From positions 24,797,398 through 24,861,397 of the forward strand of contig NC_092577.1 in NCBI RefSeq assembly GCF_037975245.1: DNA of 64,000 bases, written 5' to 3'. Positions 13,205 through 24,841 of this stretch are shown here, in pieces. Position 1 is the first letter of the stretch, and each line of letters starts with the position of its first letter. Source of the stretch: Apostichopus japonicus (Eukaryota; Echinodermata; Holothuroidea; Aspidochirotida; Stichopodidae). The notes under the pieces are model-generated. The model worked only from the letters and a program-made list of their open reading frames with translations. It did no database searches and was not told where the DNA came from. A program made the translations under genes and the position numbers.

Positions 13205-13271
13205 TCACAGGCCGCCAAAAAATCACTGGCGGGCTGCATGTGGCCTGCAGGCCATAGGTTGCTCACCCCTG
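13205..13271 (-). mobile_element. Terminus of a hAT-like element
   Basis: Read on the minus strand from 13271 the sequence starts CAGGGGTGAGCAACCTATGG and continues into a GCC-rich CCTGCAGGCC block. The CAGGGGTG.GCAA end followed by GGCC-rich sequence is a familiar hAT non-autonomous terminus. The flanking bases are CTCTAGAA. No matching left end or duplicate flank was found within a few kilobases, so this is a solo or truncated end. Confidence 0.5.
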
Positions 13272-15115
13272 CTCTAGAAGGAACTCGAGCCAGAATAAGT
13301 AGACTGCTTCAACCTTGTGTTGCATACGATATATTCTGCATTGCCCCAAATATGGTCTACAGCCAATTATCTTACATCTCTTGTACTGACATCCTCATGG
13401 CATAGTTCCTGAAAGAGTCTTTTAATCTTCCATAACAAAATTGAGTACATAGTATAATGAGATTAGAACACTTAGGTGTACGCATGATTTCCTTCGCGTG
13501 TTAACGCAACTCTAGTGTATGTGGCATAAGGGAGTTCTGAGGATGGACATTCCCCCTCAGAGCCTGGGATTTTGCAAACATGAAAACCCACATGGAGCCG
13601 TGTGGTACACAAAGTTTAACACTTTTGTGAAACAAAACTTGTTAAAACTTGGTTTCATTGCAATCTACTTTTCTTTTGTAGGGGGGGGGTCGGACTCATG
13701 ATGATTTTTGTTTTGTTTTTTCTTCAAAAAAGTGAACAAGTTCTTTATTTTATATACTTTACTTTTAGCATAGTATGCTTGCTTCTTGTTTAGAGGAAGA
13801 AATAAAATTTTGTTTGTATTGACAGAACCTACTTTAATGTTTGGTTTCCTTTTATTTGTGTGTGCATGGTTTTTATAATTTTGTATCGTTTCATGAGCCC
13901 AATATTGTGCAAAGCAGTCGTCGACAAAGGTTTTGGTGAATTAACCCCTGTCACTATGATTTTTTTTTTACTCTCCCCCTTTACAACGTATGAGAAATTT
14001 GCCAAAACGTCCATGCGGATATCGCTCTACATTCCTGCAATCCTGAATACCATCAACCATGCTCATTGCATTCAAAGCCTATCCTTCGTCTAGATTGCCT
14101 TGGAATGAACGCAGTCAAGTTATGTTTATGTCGAAGAAAGTGTGAAATCCATTATCAGGTCAAGGGAAACAGTATGTGCAATATCCCTGTAATCTCAGTT
14201 AGAATCGAACCAACACTATCGCTAACTTCGCTATTACGATTGAACAGGTCACTCTTCACAGGCTGAAAAGTAGCATCCTTATGCTTGACATAATAAAATC
14301 AAACATCATCCGTCTAATTGAGTTTTGTCATTTTGATAACAAGCAACGTACGAAGACTGTCGTTCACTAATGCTAGCCAAACTACTGAAAGAATTTTTTG
14401 GCGGAACTGATACACAGGAATCACTACAAGTTTATTTTCTGAAACTTTCTGCCTTGGCTAACAGTCTGCTAAACTGTTTGTAAATTAATAGGAGCAATGA
14501 GGAGGGGTTACAAAGGTCGCGTTCAGAGGTGCGTATCATACACGAATTCGATTGTACATACGGTATCACAGAAGAATTTTATAAAATACATATGAGCGTG
14601 TTGTCATAAATCAATTAGGATAGGCAATCATCTCAGTCCTACCCTCTGGGTGAACGGTGCAGATTTTTTTCAGATGTCGGCCCCAGCACCATATCTACTA
14701 TACCGCAAGCCACAACCTAAAACACACTTGAAAGTACCCGTTCCGTCGTCCTCTCTCGACCCTCCAGAAGCATATCAATGTTGTCTTCGTAAACAATTCT
14801 AACCATGATCTGGACATTAAGGATTTTATACATTAGACAATTCATGTTACATTTCGTTTCGTTTATTTCAGTATAAATTGCATAAAAGATAGTATAATAA
14901 TTCAAATAAATAAATAAAATAATATGTTATGTGCATTCATAAAATGTATAAAAGTTAGGAAATTAGGGAATAAAAAATTGTGCAAACTATACAAATGACA
15001 TCAAATCAAATCATTTAAAGTATCATGCTGAAAAAAAAACAATAGATGCTCTGTATACAAACGAGTTTCTGAAAACTTGCACTCTATATTTTGGTGTCAA
15101 TGCACGATTCCTGAG
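13272..15115. other. Spacer
   Basis: No coding frame with recognisable content. It includes a G9 run near 13680 and low-complexity AT-rich DNA from about 14860 leading into the LINE fragment. Confidence 0.4.
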
Positions 15116-15122
15116 ATTATAG

Positions 15123-15600
15123 CTAGTGTGTCAGTGATTTTATTTCTGCATTGGGTGGGTGATTTTCTTCTCTTTGAATACTACTTAGTCTGATAAATTT
15201 ACGCCTAGCTCCACCATTGACCTGATCCACCATACTCTCATAATCCAACCTAAAAATCTTAGCACAATACTTCAAGAATGCTCTGATTCTTTGTTTATCA
15301 CAGGCAAGTAGAAAATGATACCAAACAGGCACAGCATATATTATATGAGGCAGAATCGATGTTACAAATACTTTATGCCTCACGTCTAATTCGAAGAACA
15401 GAACGAGATATGTCAATGTGGATACAATGTAGTAGACTCGTCGTAGTTTATTTGAAGTATGACCAGTGAATGTTAATTTGTTATCTATACTCACACCAAG
15501 ATACATGGTATGAGATACATTTGAACAACTAAATACACTTTCAGCACATCATTTGTGGTGAGGTGATTTAATTTCGTATGGTAGTAGTCCAACAGAAGGT
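15123..15600 (-). pseudogene. CR1/L2-like LINE reverse transcriptase, C-terminal fragment
   Basis: The minus-strand frame from 15506 down to 15123 encodes MYLGVSIDNKLTFTGHTSNK, then a helical region with VTSILPHIIYAVPVWYH, and ends near RKFIRLSSIQ. The YLGV.ID.KLTF..H...K...R motif followed by LPH..YA.PVW is the thumb/C-terminal portion of CR1/L2/Jockey-type reverse transcriptases, which copy their RNA at the target. A further segment in another frame (to about 15600) carries LLDYYHTKLNHLTTND, so at least one frameshift is present. The catalytic YADD block and the endonuclease are absent. It is a dead 3' relic. Confidence 0.7.
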
Positions 15601-16885
15601 ATTTAATCAAAGGGTCAATGATTAACCCTTAATGCTCAGACCTTGGTTAGAATTAGTCAAATCTCTCTACAACCATAGCTTTTCACTACTTTTTTGAAGA
15701 TATACGTTTGTCCACTCGAAGTGAGGGTTTTAAGTACACATTTACTGTCCCCTATGGAAATTACTCAATGTAGACATATACGATGACCCCCTATCATACA
15801 CATTGTATATAAAAAACGCTAAGTGGACACCAATCAAGGCCCAAAAAGTGTATATCTCTAACCGACTACGTAGTACAAAAATACAGATGAAGGAATGGCA
15901 AAGGGGTCCCATAGAAGTGTGCCTAGGCATTTATTAACTCAATTGCAAGTGTCATCACAAATATATATCGATATACAACTTTTGTCGACCAAATGTTAAC
16001 TTTTAACAGATGTCGACCAAAGGTAGAATTATATATATATATATATATATATCTAAAATTGTGTACGGAAAAACGTTTTCTTTGTGCTTGTTGAAAGGAT
16101 GGCTCTGGGGCGTCGGGTTCAGTTGTTTCCGCACACGTTACTTTCCGCTGAAAACATTCTTGTGCGGAAAACACCTTTTTTTCCACATACCTCTACAACA
16201 CTGTTTAATATATAAAATAACATGAGAAAAGTATCAAAGAACGTCGATGGTTAGACTGAGTTCATGTCAGAAAAGTTAAGCTGCTTGTAATTTACAGAAG
16301 GCTTGGGGTGTTTGTAGTTAGGGATTATTAAAGAGAAGTATGAGGCGGTCGGTGGATAAAAGGGCAAAGGGACGCCCGCGTTATGAAGGATTGAGTATCT
16401 AATAAGTGTTAAAAGTGTTAAAACTGCGGTCCGCGTAATGATGGTTTTGAAAAAAAAAGTTGTAATAGGCGGTATCTTTTTTTATTTGACCGTCATGTCG
16501 CATGTTGCAACGACACATATATTAGTTTCTTTAGCAATATATTAACAATATATATTGGCTTGTATTTCGGAGACCAATCCTTAATCTTCCACTGTTTATT
16601 ACTTTTCTGTGAACCCCCTGCTAATTCTTGAACAAAAGCGCAATAGCCAAGTATGATCGGACTACGGCAATGAATAGTGCACAATTAAGTAACAATGCTT
16701 GTCATTAGTGTAACCAATAATAGCTTTGGCTACAATTGGAGATGTACAGCAACGTCAATGAACTTGTGTAAATCATGTTATTATGCAACAATGTTTAACA
16801 GGTTATTCTATTTTTTTTTTGGTTCATTTGTTGGAAGCTCCTCCGTACTGTTTTCACTCTCTTTTTTCCACTTTATACTTCAGTA
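15601..16885. other. Spacer with (TA)n tract
   Basis: Contains a (TA)n run at about 16028-16052. No credible coding segment is seen. The ORFs across the TA run are artefacts. Confidence 0.45.
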
Positions 16886-17205
16886 ATGGGTCGCAGGGAG
16901 TATTTAGCATTGGTTTGGTCCCAGCGAAACTTTTACTGGACATGTGCTCCCTGCAAGGAAGAACAACGTGATGCCGTCCAGTTGAGAGAGGCTGTTGAGC
17001 CTGGAACAAGTAACGACGAGAGTCATTTGGATGTAGAGGTCTGTTGTAGTATGTGATATTTATATACAAAACTAAAATTACAAGACCACAACATACTTTC
17101 AATGCTTTACACATATATATCAATGCTTTAGATAATATTTTTCAATTTCCTACACAGGAACAACCAGACCCTTCTCCGGGACGTTGCCTTGGACACTCCA
17201 ATTAG
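16886..17205 (+). CDS. Candidate two-exon small protein with a CxxC motif
   Basis: Exon 1 runs from ATG 16886 to 17038 (51 codons) and stops at a GAG/GTCTGT donor. A TTTCCTACACAG acceptor ends at 17157, and exon 2 (17158-17205) continues in the same phase to TAG. The product has a Trp/Tyr-rich start with WTCAPCKEE, then an acidic tail (EPGTSNDESHLDVE). The CAPC pair could be half of a zinc site. No family is recognised. An acceptor-like CTTCAG just 5' of the ATG means exon 1 could be internal. It lies immediately upstream of the Gypsy-like LTR region, so it may belong to a repeat. Confidence 0.35.
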
Positions 17206-17263
17206 GTACACATTCCTAGAAGGCACTTAACGGTTCCTTTCGTGGAGTGCGGACGTGTTTTCG

Positions 17264-17518
17264 GCTACTCTCCAATTTTGTGTGTTTTTTTTACGTTGCC
17301 CTTGTGACATTATTAAGCTATACGTTTAACAGCTACTTTATATGTCGCGCACCAACATCATTACTGTTTGGTGCATAGCCTGTATGTTCAAGGATCGGCC
17401 TCTTGCGATCTGGCCTTCCGAGTGTTAACCTCTCAGTACATTTCTGTAATTCGTTATAGAAGTATTTCTGTCTTTATTTGGACATTGAACAACATATTAC
17501 CTGGTCGGTAACATTACA
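17264..17518 (+). repeat. Candidate 5' LTR of the Gypsy-like element (left border uncertain)
   Basis: The sequence ends in TTACA at 17518 directly before a primer-binding-site-like TGGTGGCAGCGGTG. That is where an LTR is expected to end (..CA). The left border is not defined; TG dinucleotides near 17248 or 17278 are options. No second LTR copy was seen downstream, so the pair that would prove it is missing. Confidence 0.35.
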
Positions 17519-17532
17519 TGGTGGCAGCGGTG
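17519..17532 (+). promoter_or_regulatory. Candidate tRNA primer-binding site
   Basis: TGGTGGCAGCGGTG follows a CA dinucleotide and lies about 1.1 kb 5' of the gag start. TGG-initial, GGCAGCGG-type sites match the complement of tRNA 3' ends used to prime minus-strand synthesis in Gypsy elements. Assignment rests on position and TGG start; the specific tRNA was not determined. Confidence 0.5.
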
Positions 17533-18019
17533 CTTGAGAGCCTCGCAAATCCAGATTTTCGACAGGATAATTTGGGAAATTGAACATTTAACGACCGAGT
17601 TGCCAATATCGGATGGCGAGATCGTAACAGACAGTTGGCCTAACATACGTATTGTATATCGTATGATACAGCTAGGCGATAGTTTTCATTACACTGAACG
17701 CTTGCAGTCTGGAAAACAAACTGTGTAACCGTTGCAACGAGGTTTGAGCCAATCCGTCAACGACAAGCAGTCACATTAGTGCTGGAGGTCACCTTCTCCC
17801 GAAGTCGATGTAACGTTTGCACATGCGCGAAACCGGAACTTATTTTCTGAAACGGCCCAGTGCATATTGAGTGAAACTTCTGATTTGGAACGGAGCCAAG
17901 GCCCAGGACATAACGACACCTGCATAGCATCGCCAGAAAAGGGAAATCTACCTGTACTACACGTAGCAGACGATGAATTTTTAGCGGAGACGTACTGATA
18001 TATCGAGTTTTGTAAATCA

Positions 18020-18230
18020 GGAACTGGCTAATGCCCTGTAAGTTGTAAACGGACGTTCTAAGCATTTGATTTTGTTCATTAAATTTTCTGTGGAGCCAAC
18101 ACTGGCAAGAGGAACTGGAAAATGCCCTGATAAGCTGTAACGGACATATTAAGCTTTGTTTATAAAATTTTCTGTGGAAAAGGAACTGGCCAATGCCCTT
18201 GTGTATTTTACATGGACATTAAGAAATTTT
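18020..18230 (+). repeat. Three imperfect tandem repeats in the Gypsy leader
   Basis: The motif AGGAACTGG..AATGCCCT begins near 18020, 18110 and 18181. The first two are followed by a GTAA..GGAC block and TAAATTTTCTGTGG-like or AAAATTTTCTGTGG sequence; the third continues into a diverged TGGACATTAAG. The unit is roughly 70-90 bp. It lies in the untranslated leader between primer-binding site and gag, a place where packaging or translation signals can sit. The function is unknown. Confidence 0.6.
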
Positions 18231-18629
18231 GGTGTTTATCGTGTTATGACTCATTATCGTTACTAAGCGAAGGATTTTACAATGTGGTAAGCAAAACATT
18301 TTTCCTTTCGTATTTTGCCAGGCCCAAAGGGCAAACAACTAACAAACCTAAGCTAGTGTTTGTAGTCAAGGCGAGATTATAATATTTGTAATCTGGTCAA
18401 CACTGTTGGTACCGGATGTGCAAAATATTAGGCCCAGACTAACATTAAGTAACAACATAAGAGTCGATAGGCGATACAATAATACAACTGGCCTACAGTT
18501 GTTTGTAATTAATCACATGTTGTGTGGGAAAGATACATTTTCTTTCAATCACAATTTTCTGGTTAAGTGTTGACTAAAAAACCAGTGAAAATTTTCAAAC
18601 TGAGTACTCAGACACATGCGTTTGGAATC

Positions 18630-19962
18630 ATGGGAGAATTGTCGGGTATAACACCACCTTCGTTTGATTGGATGTCAAATGATCTCCCAAATGCATTCCA
18701 AAACTTCGAACAGTATTGCAAGTTGATTTTCTCAGGCCCTCTGTTGAAAAAAACAGGTCAAGAAAAAGTCACATTTTTATTGCTGTGGTTAGGTCAGGAG
18801 GGAATTACAATTTTCAATTCTTGGGAATTAACTGACCAAGAAAAGGCAGAACCGGATACTGTTTTTGGAAAATTCAAGACACATTTTGAGCCGAAGAGCA
18901 ATTTCCGACTCAATCGTTTTCACTTGCACAACTATAAGCAACAATCACATGAAACAACAGATGATTTTGTTACTCGGTGCAAGATACAGGCTAAAAAATG
19001 TAAATTCACCAATGAAGCACTTCAGGAAAAGTTGATTGAACAACTGATCTTGGGTACGAAACACAAGAAGGTACAAGAATCCCTTCTTGGTAAGGATGAG
19101 AAACTCACTCTTGATAATGCCATTGACATTGCTAGAACCCATGAAGCTACTCAATTGCACATGAAAGAGTTTACAAATTCTAGTAGTGTCAATGTTAATG
19201 CTGTTCGAAGGTATAAGCCAAACACCGCAAGTAGATCACCACAATGTGGGCGGTGTGGTCTTAACCACAAAGATGGGGAATGCCCTGCTTTGGGGACAAA
19301 ATGTAACAAATGTGGGAAGATCGGTCACTGGAAACGTGTATGCCGATCCAAATCAAAACCCCAACTACCATCAAAGAGATTTGGTAAGACACCAAAGAAC
19401 AAAAATTGGGATAAACGTGATGTGAATGAATTAAGCCAAGACCAGGATCAAATGTCACAAAGGTCGACTGACTTAGAATTTGACACATTACAGATAGATC
19501 TCAATCAATCCCAATCAAATGATAGGGACGAGGTACTTGCAAAACTTGAAATAAAGTTACCAAATCAGACTAGACGTTGTACTCTTAAGGTAAAAGTTGA
19601 CACCGGGGCGGAGGGAAACATACTGCCCTTGAGGACATATCAAAATATGTTCCCTGACAAACTCGATACAAAGGGTTATCCACTGCCAAATGCGACTAAG
19701 AAAAGTTTGACACGTATCACAGCATACAATGGCACTAAGATTAATCATTTAGGTACCTGTACAATTGTATGTCAGTACAACGGAGTGAAAGCTCCAATCG
19801 ACTTCTATGTAGTAGATGTGGACAAGCAAGTTATACTTGGACTTAAAGCATCACTGACAATGAAGTTAGTAACTGTTAACTGTAACTTACAGGTTGTCAA
19901 AGACTGGACACCGATCAATGACACTGAGGACTTAACTAGACTATACCCAGACAGATTTACAG
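18630..19962 (+). pseudogene. gag-pro: Gypsy-like LTR retrotransposon gag-protease, cut by LINE insertion
   Basis: The first ATG in the frame is 18630 (the frame opens earlier with non-ATG codons). The product has a capsid-like helical N-terminal region (residues about 1-200, with FVTRCKIQAKKCKF). Two Cys/His knuckles follow; the second is the classic CNKCGKIGHWKRVC at about residues 225-238, which binds RNA. A retropepsin-like aspartic protease has the active-site triad in KVDTGAEGNILPL (Asp about residue 324) and a VILGLKA block near its end. The frame then reads YPDRFTG and runs into the 3' end of LINE A at 19963; residues after that to 20051 are LINE sequence. Reverse transcriptase, RNase H and integrase are not found on the far side, so the element is incomplete. 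Confidence 0.85.
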
Positions 19963-20127
19963 GTGCTTTTTACGTGACCCGCCATGCGGGATACAAAACG
20001 TCACGGCCAAACGGCACTACCGAACCATCCCATTCTGACAAACGAAACTAAGGTCTAGCGAGCCAAAAAAACATGCGCCCGCCGACCTGCAGAGACAAAA
20101 ACGCCCAACCCCCCCCCACTGAAACAT

Positions 20128-23100
20128 TCAAAAACGTACAGAAGGACGACCCGCACGCAGCGAAACGAAAAACCCCTCCCCAGCACACCAGCGTCCAAAA
20201 AAGGCAGCCCCAGATAAACGGCCAAAATCGCCTTCAATCTGAAGGCGAATGTCGGACTTCACCGCCTCCAGGGCTGCCTGCCAACTGGCAAATTTCCCCC
20301 TAAAAACCAAATTACACCTATTCCGCCAAACATGTTTTTTTACAATAGAGCAAACAAAAATGATGCGGTGCAACACAGCTACCGAACAAACTGAAGGGTC
20401 TACCCCATATAAAATAAAGCCCTGCCCTACCGACCATGAACGGTCTCCCGTAACACGGTCGGTCCAGGTCTGGAACCACTCCCATAAGTTTACTACAAAG
20501 TAACAATGCCAAAAAACATGAGCAGTACTCTCTAAGCTGTCACAGCCGGTCCTAGGGCACAGTCCATCACCCAATCGCCAATGATATCTTTTTAGGTTGG
20601 TCACCAAGGCACCGTGTGCAACTCTCCATGCAAGATCACGGAGCCTGTAACCATTCAGCTTTGAATGCACCGAACGCCATACTTCGGCAGAATGACGTCC
20701 CTGGACAAAAGTTGCATTCAAGGCCTTATCCCTCAACGAACTGTGAACGAGGGCCGGCTGTGACAGGTCAACAGGGGGCAACTCAATCAGAGCGGAGCAG
20801 ATGACACGCACCACCCTGTTTGGAGTACTACTATGCGGTTCTCTGTTGCTAAACAGCGCCGGGACCCATCGACGCAGGTGCAAACCGCCCGAAAAACGTA
20901 CAAAATATGAACAAGGCAACCCTGGGTCAGTTACCGCTACAAACAACTGCTTAAATAACAAAAAGGTCAATTTACTTCCCAGATGAACCACCCCTAGTCC
21001 CCCCTTCTCCAGTTTTTGGTACAATACCGCCCTCTTGACAAGCTCTGTACCCCCAGACCATATGAATGAAAAAATCGCCCTCTCCAACCGTACCAGGACG
21101 CGACGCGGAATAGGGTACACCGCGCCCGGGTACCACAAGATGGGCGAAACGAAACGATTAATAACAGTGACTTTCCCCAAGATCGAAAGCCAGCGGGTGC
21201 CAAAGGTTTCGAGTCTGCTCTGAAATACCTCAGCCCTCTCGTTCCAGGTGACATCACAAGGTGCATCGTAGCCGAACCATATACCATTAATTTTGATATT
21301 CTGATCCGACCACGACGCACCGAATGGTAAGTCTCTGTATCTCCAGCTACCAAGACGAAGGCCCTTTGTCTTTTCTGGATTTAACTTCGCCCCGGTAGCT
21401 CTCTCAAAAATAGATAGATCCTGCGAGAGTGCGCGAAAGGAGCCGAGACTCGAAACAATACATGTCACGTCATCTGCATATTGAGCGCATTTCACTTTGG
21501 CACCCCCTGGCACAACGAATGGAACAAGTTTGGAGTCCCTTTCCAAAAGACGAGAGAGGGACTCGCTAAACAAAACATAAAGTAATGGAGACAGAGGGCA
21601 CCCCTGGCGCACCCCCCTCTCTACGTTAAAAACCTCCGAACTAAACCCATTTACGATAACAGAACTGAAACTTTGTTCATACAAAACAGAAATCCATTTA
21701 CGAAAATTTGGGTGCAACTGAAACGTCTCCAATACATTCATTAAAAAACCGCGATCCACCATGTCAAAGGCCTTCTGCTGGTCCAGAGACACCAATGCAC
21801 ATGGCAGATCACGCTCAATAACAAAGTCGGTCAAGTCGCGCATCAACCACAAGTTGCAATGACCCTTCACTGCACAAGTCTGGAGATCACCAACAAGATG
21901 CGGCATAGCCAGTGCAAGGCGGTTGCACAAAGCCTTAGCCAGCAACTTGTAGTCCACATTTAGCAAGGTGATCGGACGCTTGTTATGGGGATCCAAGGGG
22001 TCCCCAGACTTTGGCAGCAAAGTAATCATGCCCAGACGTTGACTTTGGTTTAACAGTCCGTTTTGGAAGGCGTCCTCGAAGACGGCTCTGATGTCGGGTC
22101 CTATTATTGCCCAGAAGGTTCGGTAGAACTCCCTCGGAAGCCCGTCCGAACCCGGGGACTTGCCATTCTTCATCTTCGCAAGCGCCTTCCAAAGCTCAAC
22201 AGTGGTTATTCCGCCCCCCAAAATATCATTCACATCGTGGGGAACGGTTTTTGAGATTCCCCTCAATAAATCAGACTGTGCCGACAAGTCGACATTGCCA
22301 CGCGTAAACAAACTCGAATAATACTCTTTATATACGCGGACAATGCCGTGAGGGTCACTGACCACGGTCCCATCGGTAGCGCGCACAGACGGGACGCGTC
22401 TGTCACCCGCCGATGAGCTAACGGACTGGTAAAACCTCAGTGAAGGGCGCTCCTCGGCTTCCACCGCTTCGACACGAGCCCTGACGCGGGCACCGTGGTA
22501 CTTTTCATCGAGTCACGTCTGCAAAGCGATGACTACCGAAGGGTCGCCAAACTTCACCTCCGCGCACAGCTTCGAGAATTTTTCTCTTCGACGCCGTGCG
22601 CGGGTCACGCAATACTGAATTGCGTAGCGTTTGATGCGCAACTTGATATTATCCCACCACTGGGATGTAGAAGCAAAGGCCGGCTTCAATGTTTGCCATC
22701 CTTTGTACCTGGGTCTCGAAACCTTGGCGGAATTCTGCCTCGCCAAGAATCCGACAGTTAAGCTTCCATAGGCCCCGCCCGATCGGGAAAATGGAAGGCA
22801 AAACAAAACGTGCTACCACAGTGTCATGGTCAGAGAGCGGACAGCTGAGCGTCTCGCAACCCGAAAATTTAAAACTTACGGGCGCATACACTCGATCTAT
22901 CCTGGAGGCATCTTCTCCGTTCGGCCTCACCCACGTATACGCCCTACTACACCGGTGCATATGCCTCCAGACATCGGCTAAAAGGTGTGCCGAAGTGAAT
23001 CTGTCCAGCTCTGTGATCCCAGCGTCAGGACTAGCAGACACAGGAGCCCCGAGTCTGTCAAGACCCGAGTCTGGGACACAGTTAGTCTCCGACCATGACA

Positions 23101-23510
23101 CATGGTGCACTAGCAGGAACAAAGGAAGGTAGCGTGTTAACAAATTCTCGTCTAGCAGAAGGCCGATTGGGAGCATACACATTGCAAAGGGAGATGTTAC
23201 CCTGTGGATACTTGAATAGAATGCAAACCAATCGGCCCTCGTGATCCGTCTCCACCCTAGTGGCAAAACCCGCCTGACGAGGTGACAGAAGGATGACAGT
23301 GCCACAGGATGAAGACGAACCAAACGAAGCATGCAGCCCACCACCCCACTCATAAGCCCATAGAGGGACATCTTCTTCCAAAATATGTGTTTCTTGCAGG
23401 CAAACGCAGTCGACCTCCATTGAAATACAATATTGGAAAACGCGACTGCGCTTGCGATGATCCCTCATGCCATTGACGTTCAAAGTGGCAACTGAAAAAG
23501 TATGGGCCAT
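20128..23510 (-). pseudogene. LINE A ORF2: endonuclease / reverse transcriptase (broken)
   Basis: Starts at ATG 23510 with SVATLNVNGMRDHRKR and CLQETHI, the Asn and Glu metal/catalytic motifs of AP-type endonucleases that nick the target. The frame breaks at the GD.N motif (near 23085), shifts again near 22715 (one extra C relative to LINE B), and meets a TGA near 22510. From 22464 to 20128 it is open for 778 codons. This region has NGKSPGSDGLP and FYRTFW, the A-motif LVSLDQQKAFDMVDR, RQGCPLSPLLY, the catalytic YADDVTC, and a C-terminal zinc-type motif (CPRTGCDSLESTAHVFWHC). Compared with LINE B it lacks nine bases at the KGHC/NLW position. It is not able to make a full ORF2. Confidence 0.85.
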
Positions 23511-23530
23511 GAGAGGGCAATGAGGCAAAA

Positions 23531-24625
23531 CTACGCCGACGACGATTCTGTAAGCTTCAAGCGAGCTCTAGACGACATATCGTCGTCTGAGTCGTCGCTT
23601 GAGGCCGACCTTTTTAGAGAGGGTTCCCCCATCTCGTCGTACCAGCTCGTCCCGGTGGCACGCTTCGGCTCTACGATCAGCGAGTCTCCGGAGTCGCTGT
23701 CAGACAGAGCCTCCGGAGACCCGATGACTACCGAGTCCCCGGAGTCGCCGTCGGACAGAGTCTCCGGATCTGGCGATACCGGCGGCGGACTGGGGACGGA
23801 ACTGGACGAGTTGATGGGGGAAGCTGGTGGAGACTTTCTCGGTGCGGGCACGGGGTTAGGGTCTGCAACTACGGGGGAGGGTGAACCAGGTGCGGAAGGT
23901 GAATCCTCACCCGGTTCCCCCTCCTTGCGTGGAGCTTCCTCCGAGGCAGTAGGTGCGTCAGAACTATGCGACTTTTCTTGACCCCTGCTCTTTGTCATAA
24001 ATACATAAGAGGAGGGACAAGCGCGAAAAACATGTACCTCCTTCCCACAGAGTGAGCACACAACTTCGCTTGGGCAAGCAGAGGCATCATGCCCAAGACG
24101 AAGGCAGCGCCCACACTTTTTGTTTGGGCAGCCCTTGGCTTCGTGCCCGGTCTCTCCACACCTGAAGCAGGTGCGGGGCTGACCGGGATAGCGCACGTGA
24201 GCTTTATGTCCTGCAATAAACAGGAAGGAGGGAATGTCCTGCTTTAGGTCGATCCGAACCTGTCGGTGCCCGTTCAAAACCCCAGGGGCCTGTGCGTAGG
24301 AGCACATTTTGGTAGCCTTGACAGCCCCAAACCGACCTAAAACAGTTGCGACAAGTTCCTGACGCACCTCTAGTCCTACGTGGATGACAGTTACCCATAC
24401 GGAACGTTCGTATGGCGTAACTGTCAAACCATCGACATTACTCAGCAACGTGACACCCTTCTGCCGGGTCACGTCACTGGTGAACCGTAAGTCATACGTG
24501 TTACGACCCTGGAGAGCCTGCAAAGCGTCAACCTCTCCAGGAACCGCAACACCCTTACTCTTCAAAATACTGAACACTTGGACCGGTGGAACCGCTTGTT
24601 CACCGGTAAAAGTTAACTTAACAAT
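23531..24625 (-). pseudogene. LINE A ORF1, nucleic-acid-binding protein (split by LINE B)
   Basis: The minus-strand frame encodes TFTGEQAVPPVQVFSILKSK, a helical mid-region, then three consecutive Cys/His knuckles (CFRCGETGHEAKGC, CGRCLRLGHDASAC, CSLCGKEVHVFRAC), and a Pro/Ser/Asp-rich tail with repeated SPE.LSD motifs ending in an acidic SSDDSDDDMSS stretch. Tx1-type ORF1 proteins bind element RNA through such knuckles. The third knuckle has Val where LINE B has Gly (KEVHV versus KEGHV). The first dozen codons lie at 29402-29425 on the far side of LINE B; the residues seen before 24625 on this side (ALHESQLP) come from LINE B sequence. Confidence 0.85.
24616..24625. repeat. 10-bp target site duplication, left copy
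   Basis: ACTTAACAAT occurs here at the 5' edge of LINE B and again at 29392-29401 immediately after its 3' end. Removing LINE B with one copy rejoins LINE A ORF1 in frame, which confirms both the duplication and the order of insertion. Confidence 0.9.
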
Positions 24626-24841
24626 TGGCAGTTGGCTTTCGTGGAGTGCGGACGTGTTTTCGCTCTCGCTCTTCATTTGTTACAGCTGTTATTGTACTGT
24701 GCTGTGCTATACTTCCCGCCAGACGGGTGCGATAGCTTGTGTTCGTGTGTTTTCCTCAGTTCGTATATCGTTTGTTGTTTCACTATCCTGTCTTTTGTTT
24801 GTTTTGTGTTACTCCCCTGTGGCCTAGCCACCTTCGGTATC

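Larger units (their letters stand above)
19963..24625 (-). mobile_element. Tx1-like LINE 'A', main part (3' end to ORF1 codon ~12)
   Basis: Read on the minus strand this is a non-LTR retrotransposon of the L1 superfamily, most like the Tx1 clade: ORF1 with three zinc knuckles, then ORF2 with AP endonuclease, reverse transcriptase and a C-terminal Cys/His motif. The 3' end (..GTAAAAAGCAC read on its own strand) abuts the Gypsy gag-protease at 19962. There is no poly(A) tail. The 5' part is separated by LINE B and resumes at 29402, so A spans both pieces. It is disabled by frameshifts and a stop in ORF2. The 5' flank that should hold the target duplication of A was not identified. Confidence 0.85.

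Noticed and set aside
22063-22307. Short plus-strand ORFs across LINE A
   Set aside because: Antisense shadows of the reverse transcriptase frame.
23502-23981. 159-codon plus-strand ORF rich in Gly/Ser/Glu (and its mirror at 25477-25956)
   Set aside because: These are antisense to the repetitive Pro/Ser/Asp tail of ORF1 in LINEs A and B; similar ORFs at mirrored places reflect the inverted copies.
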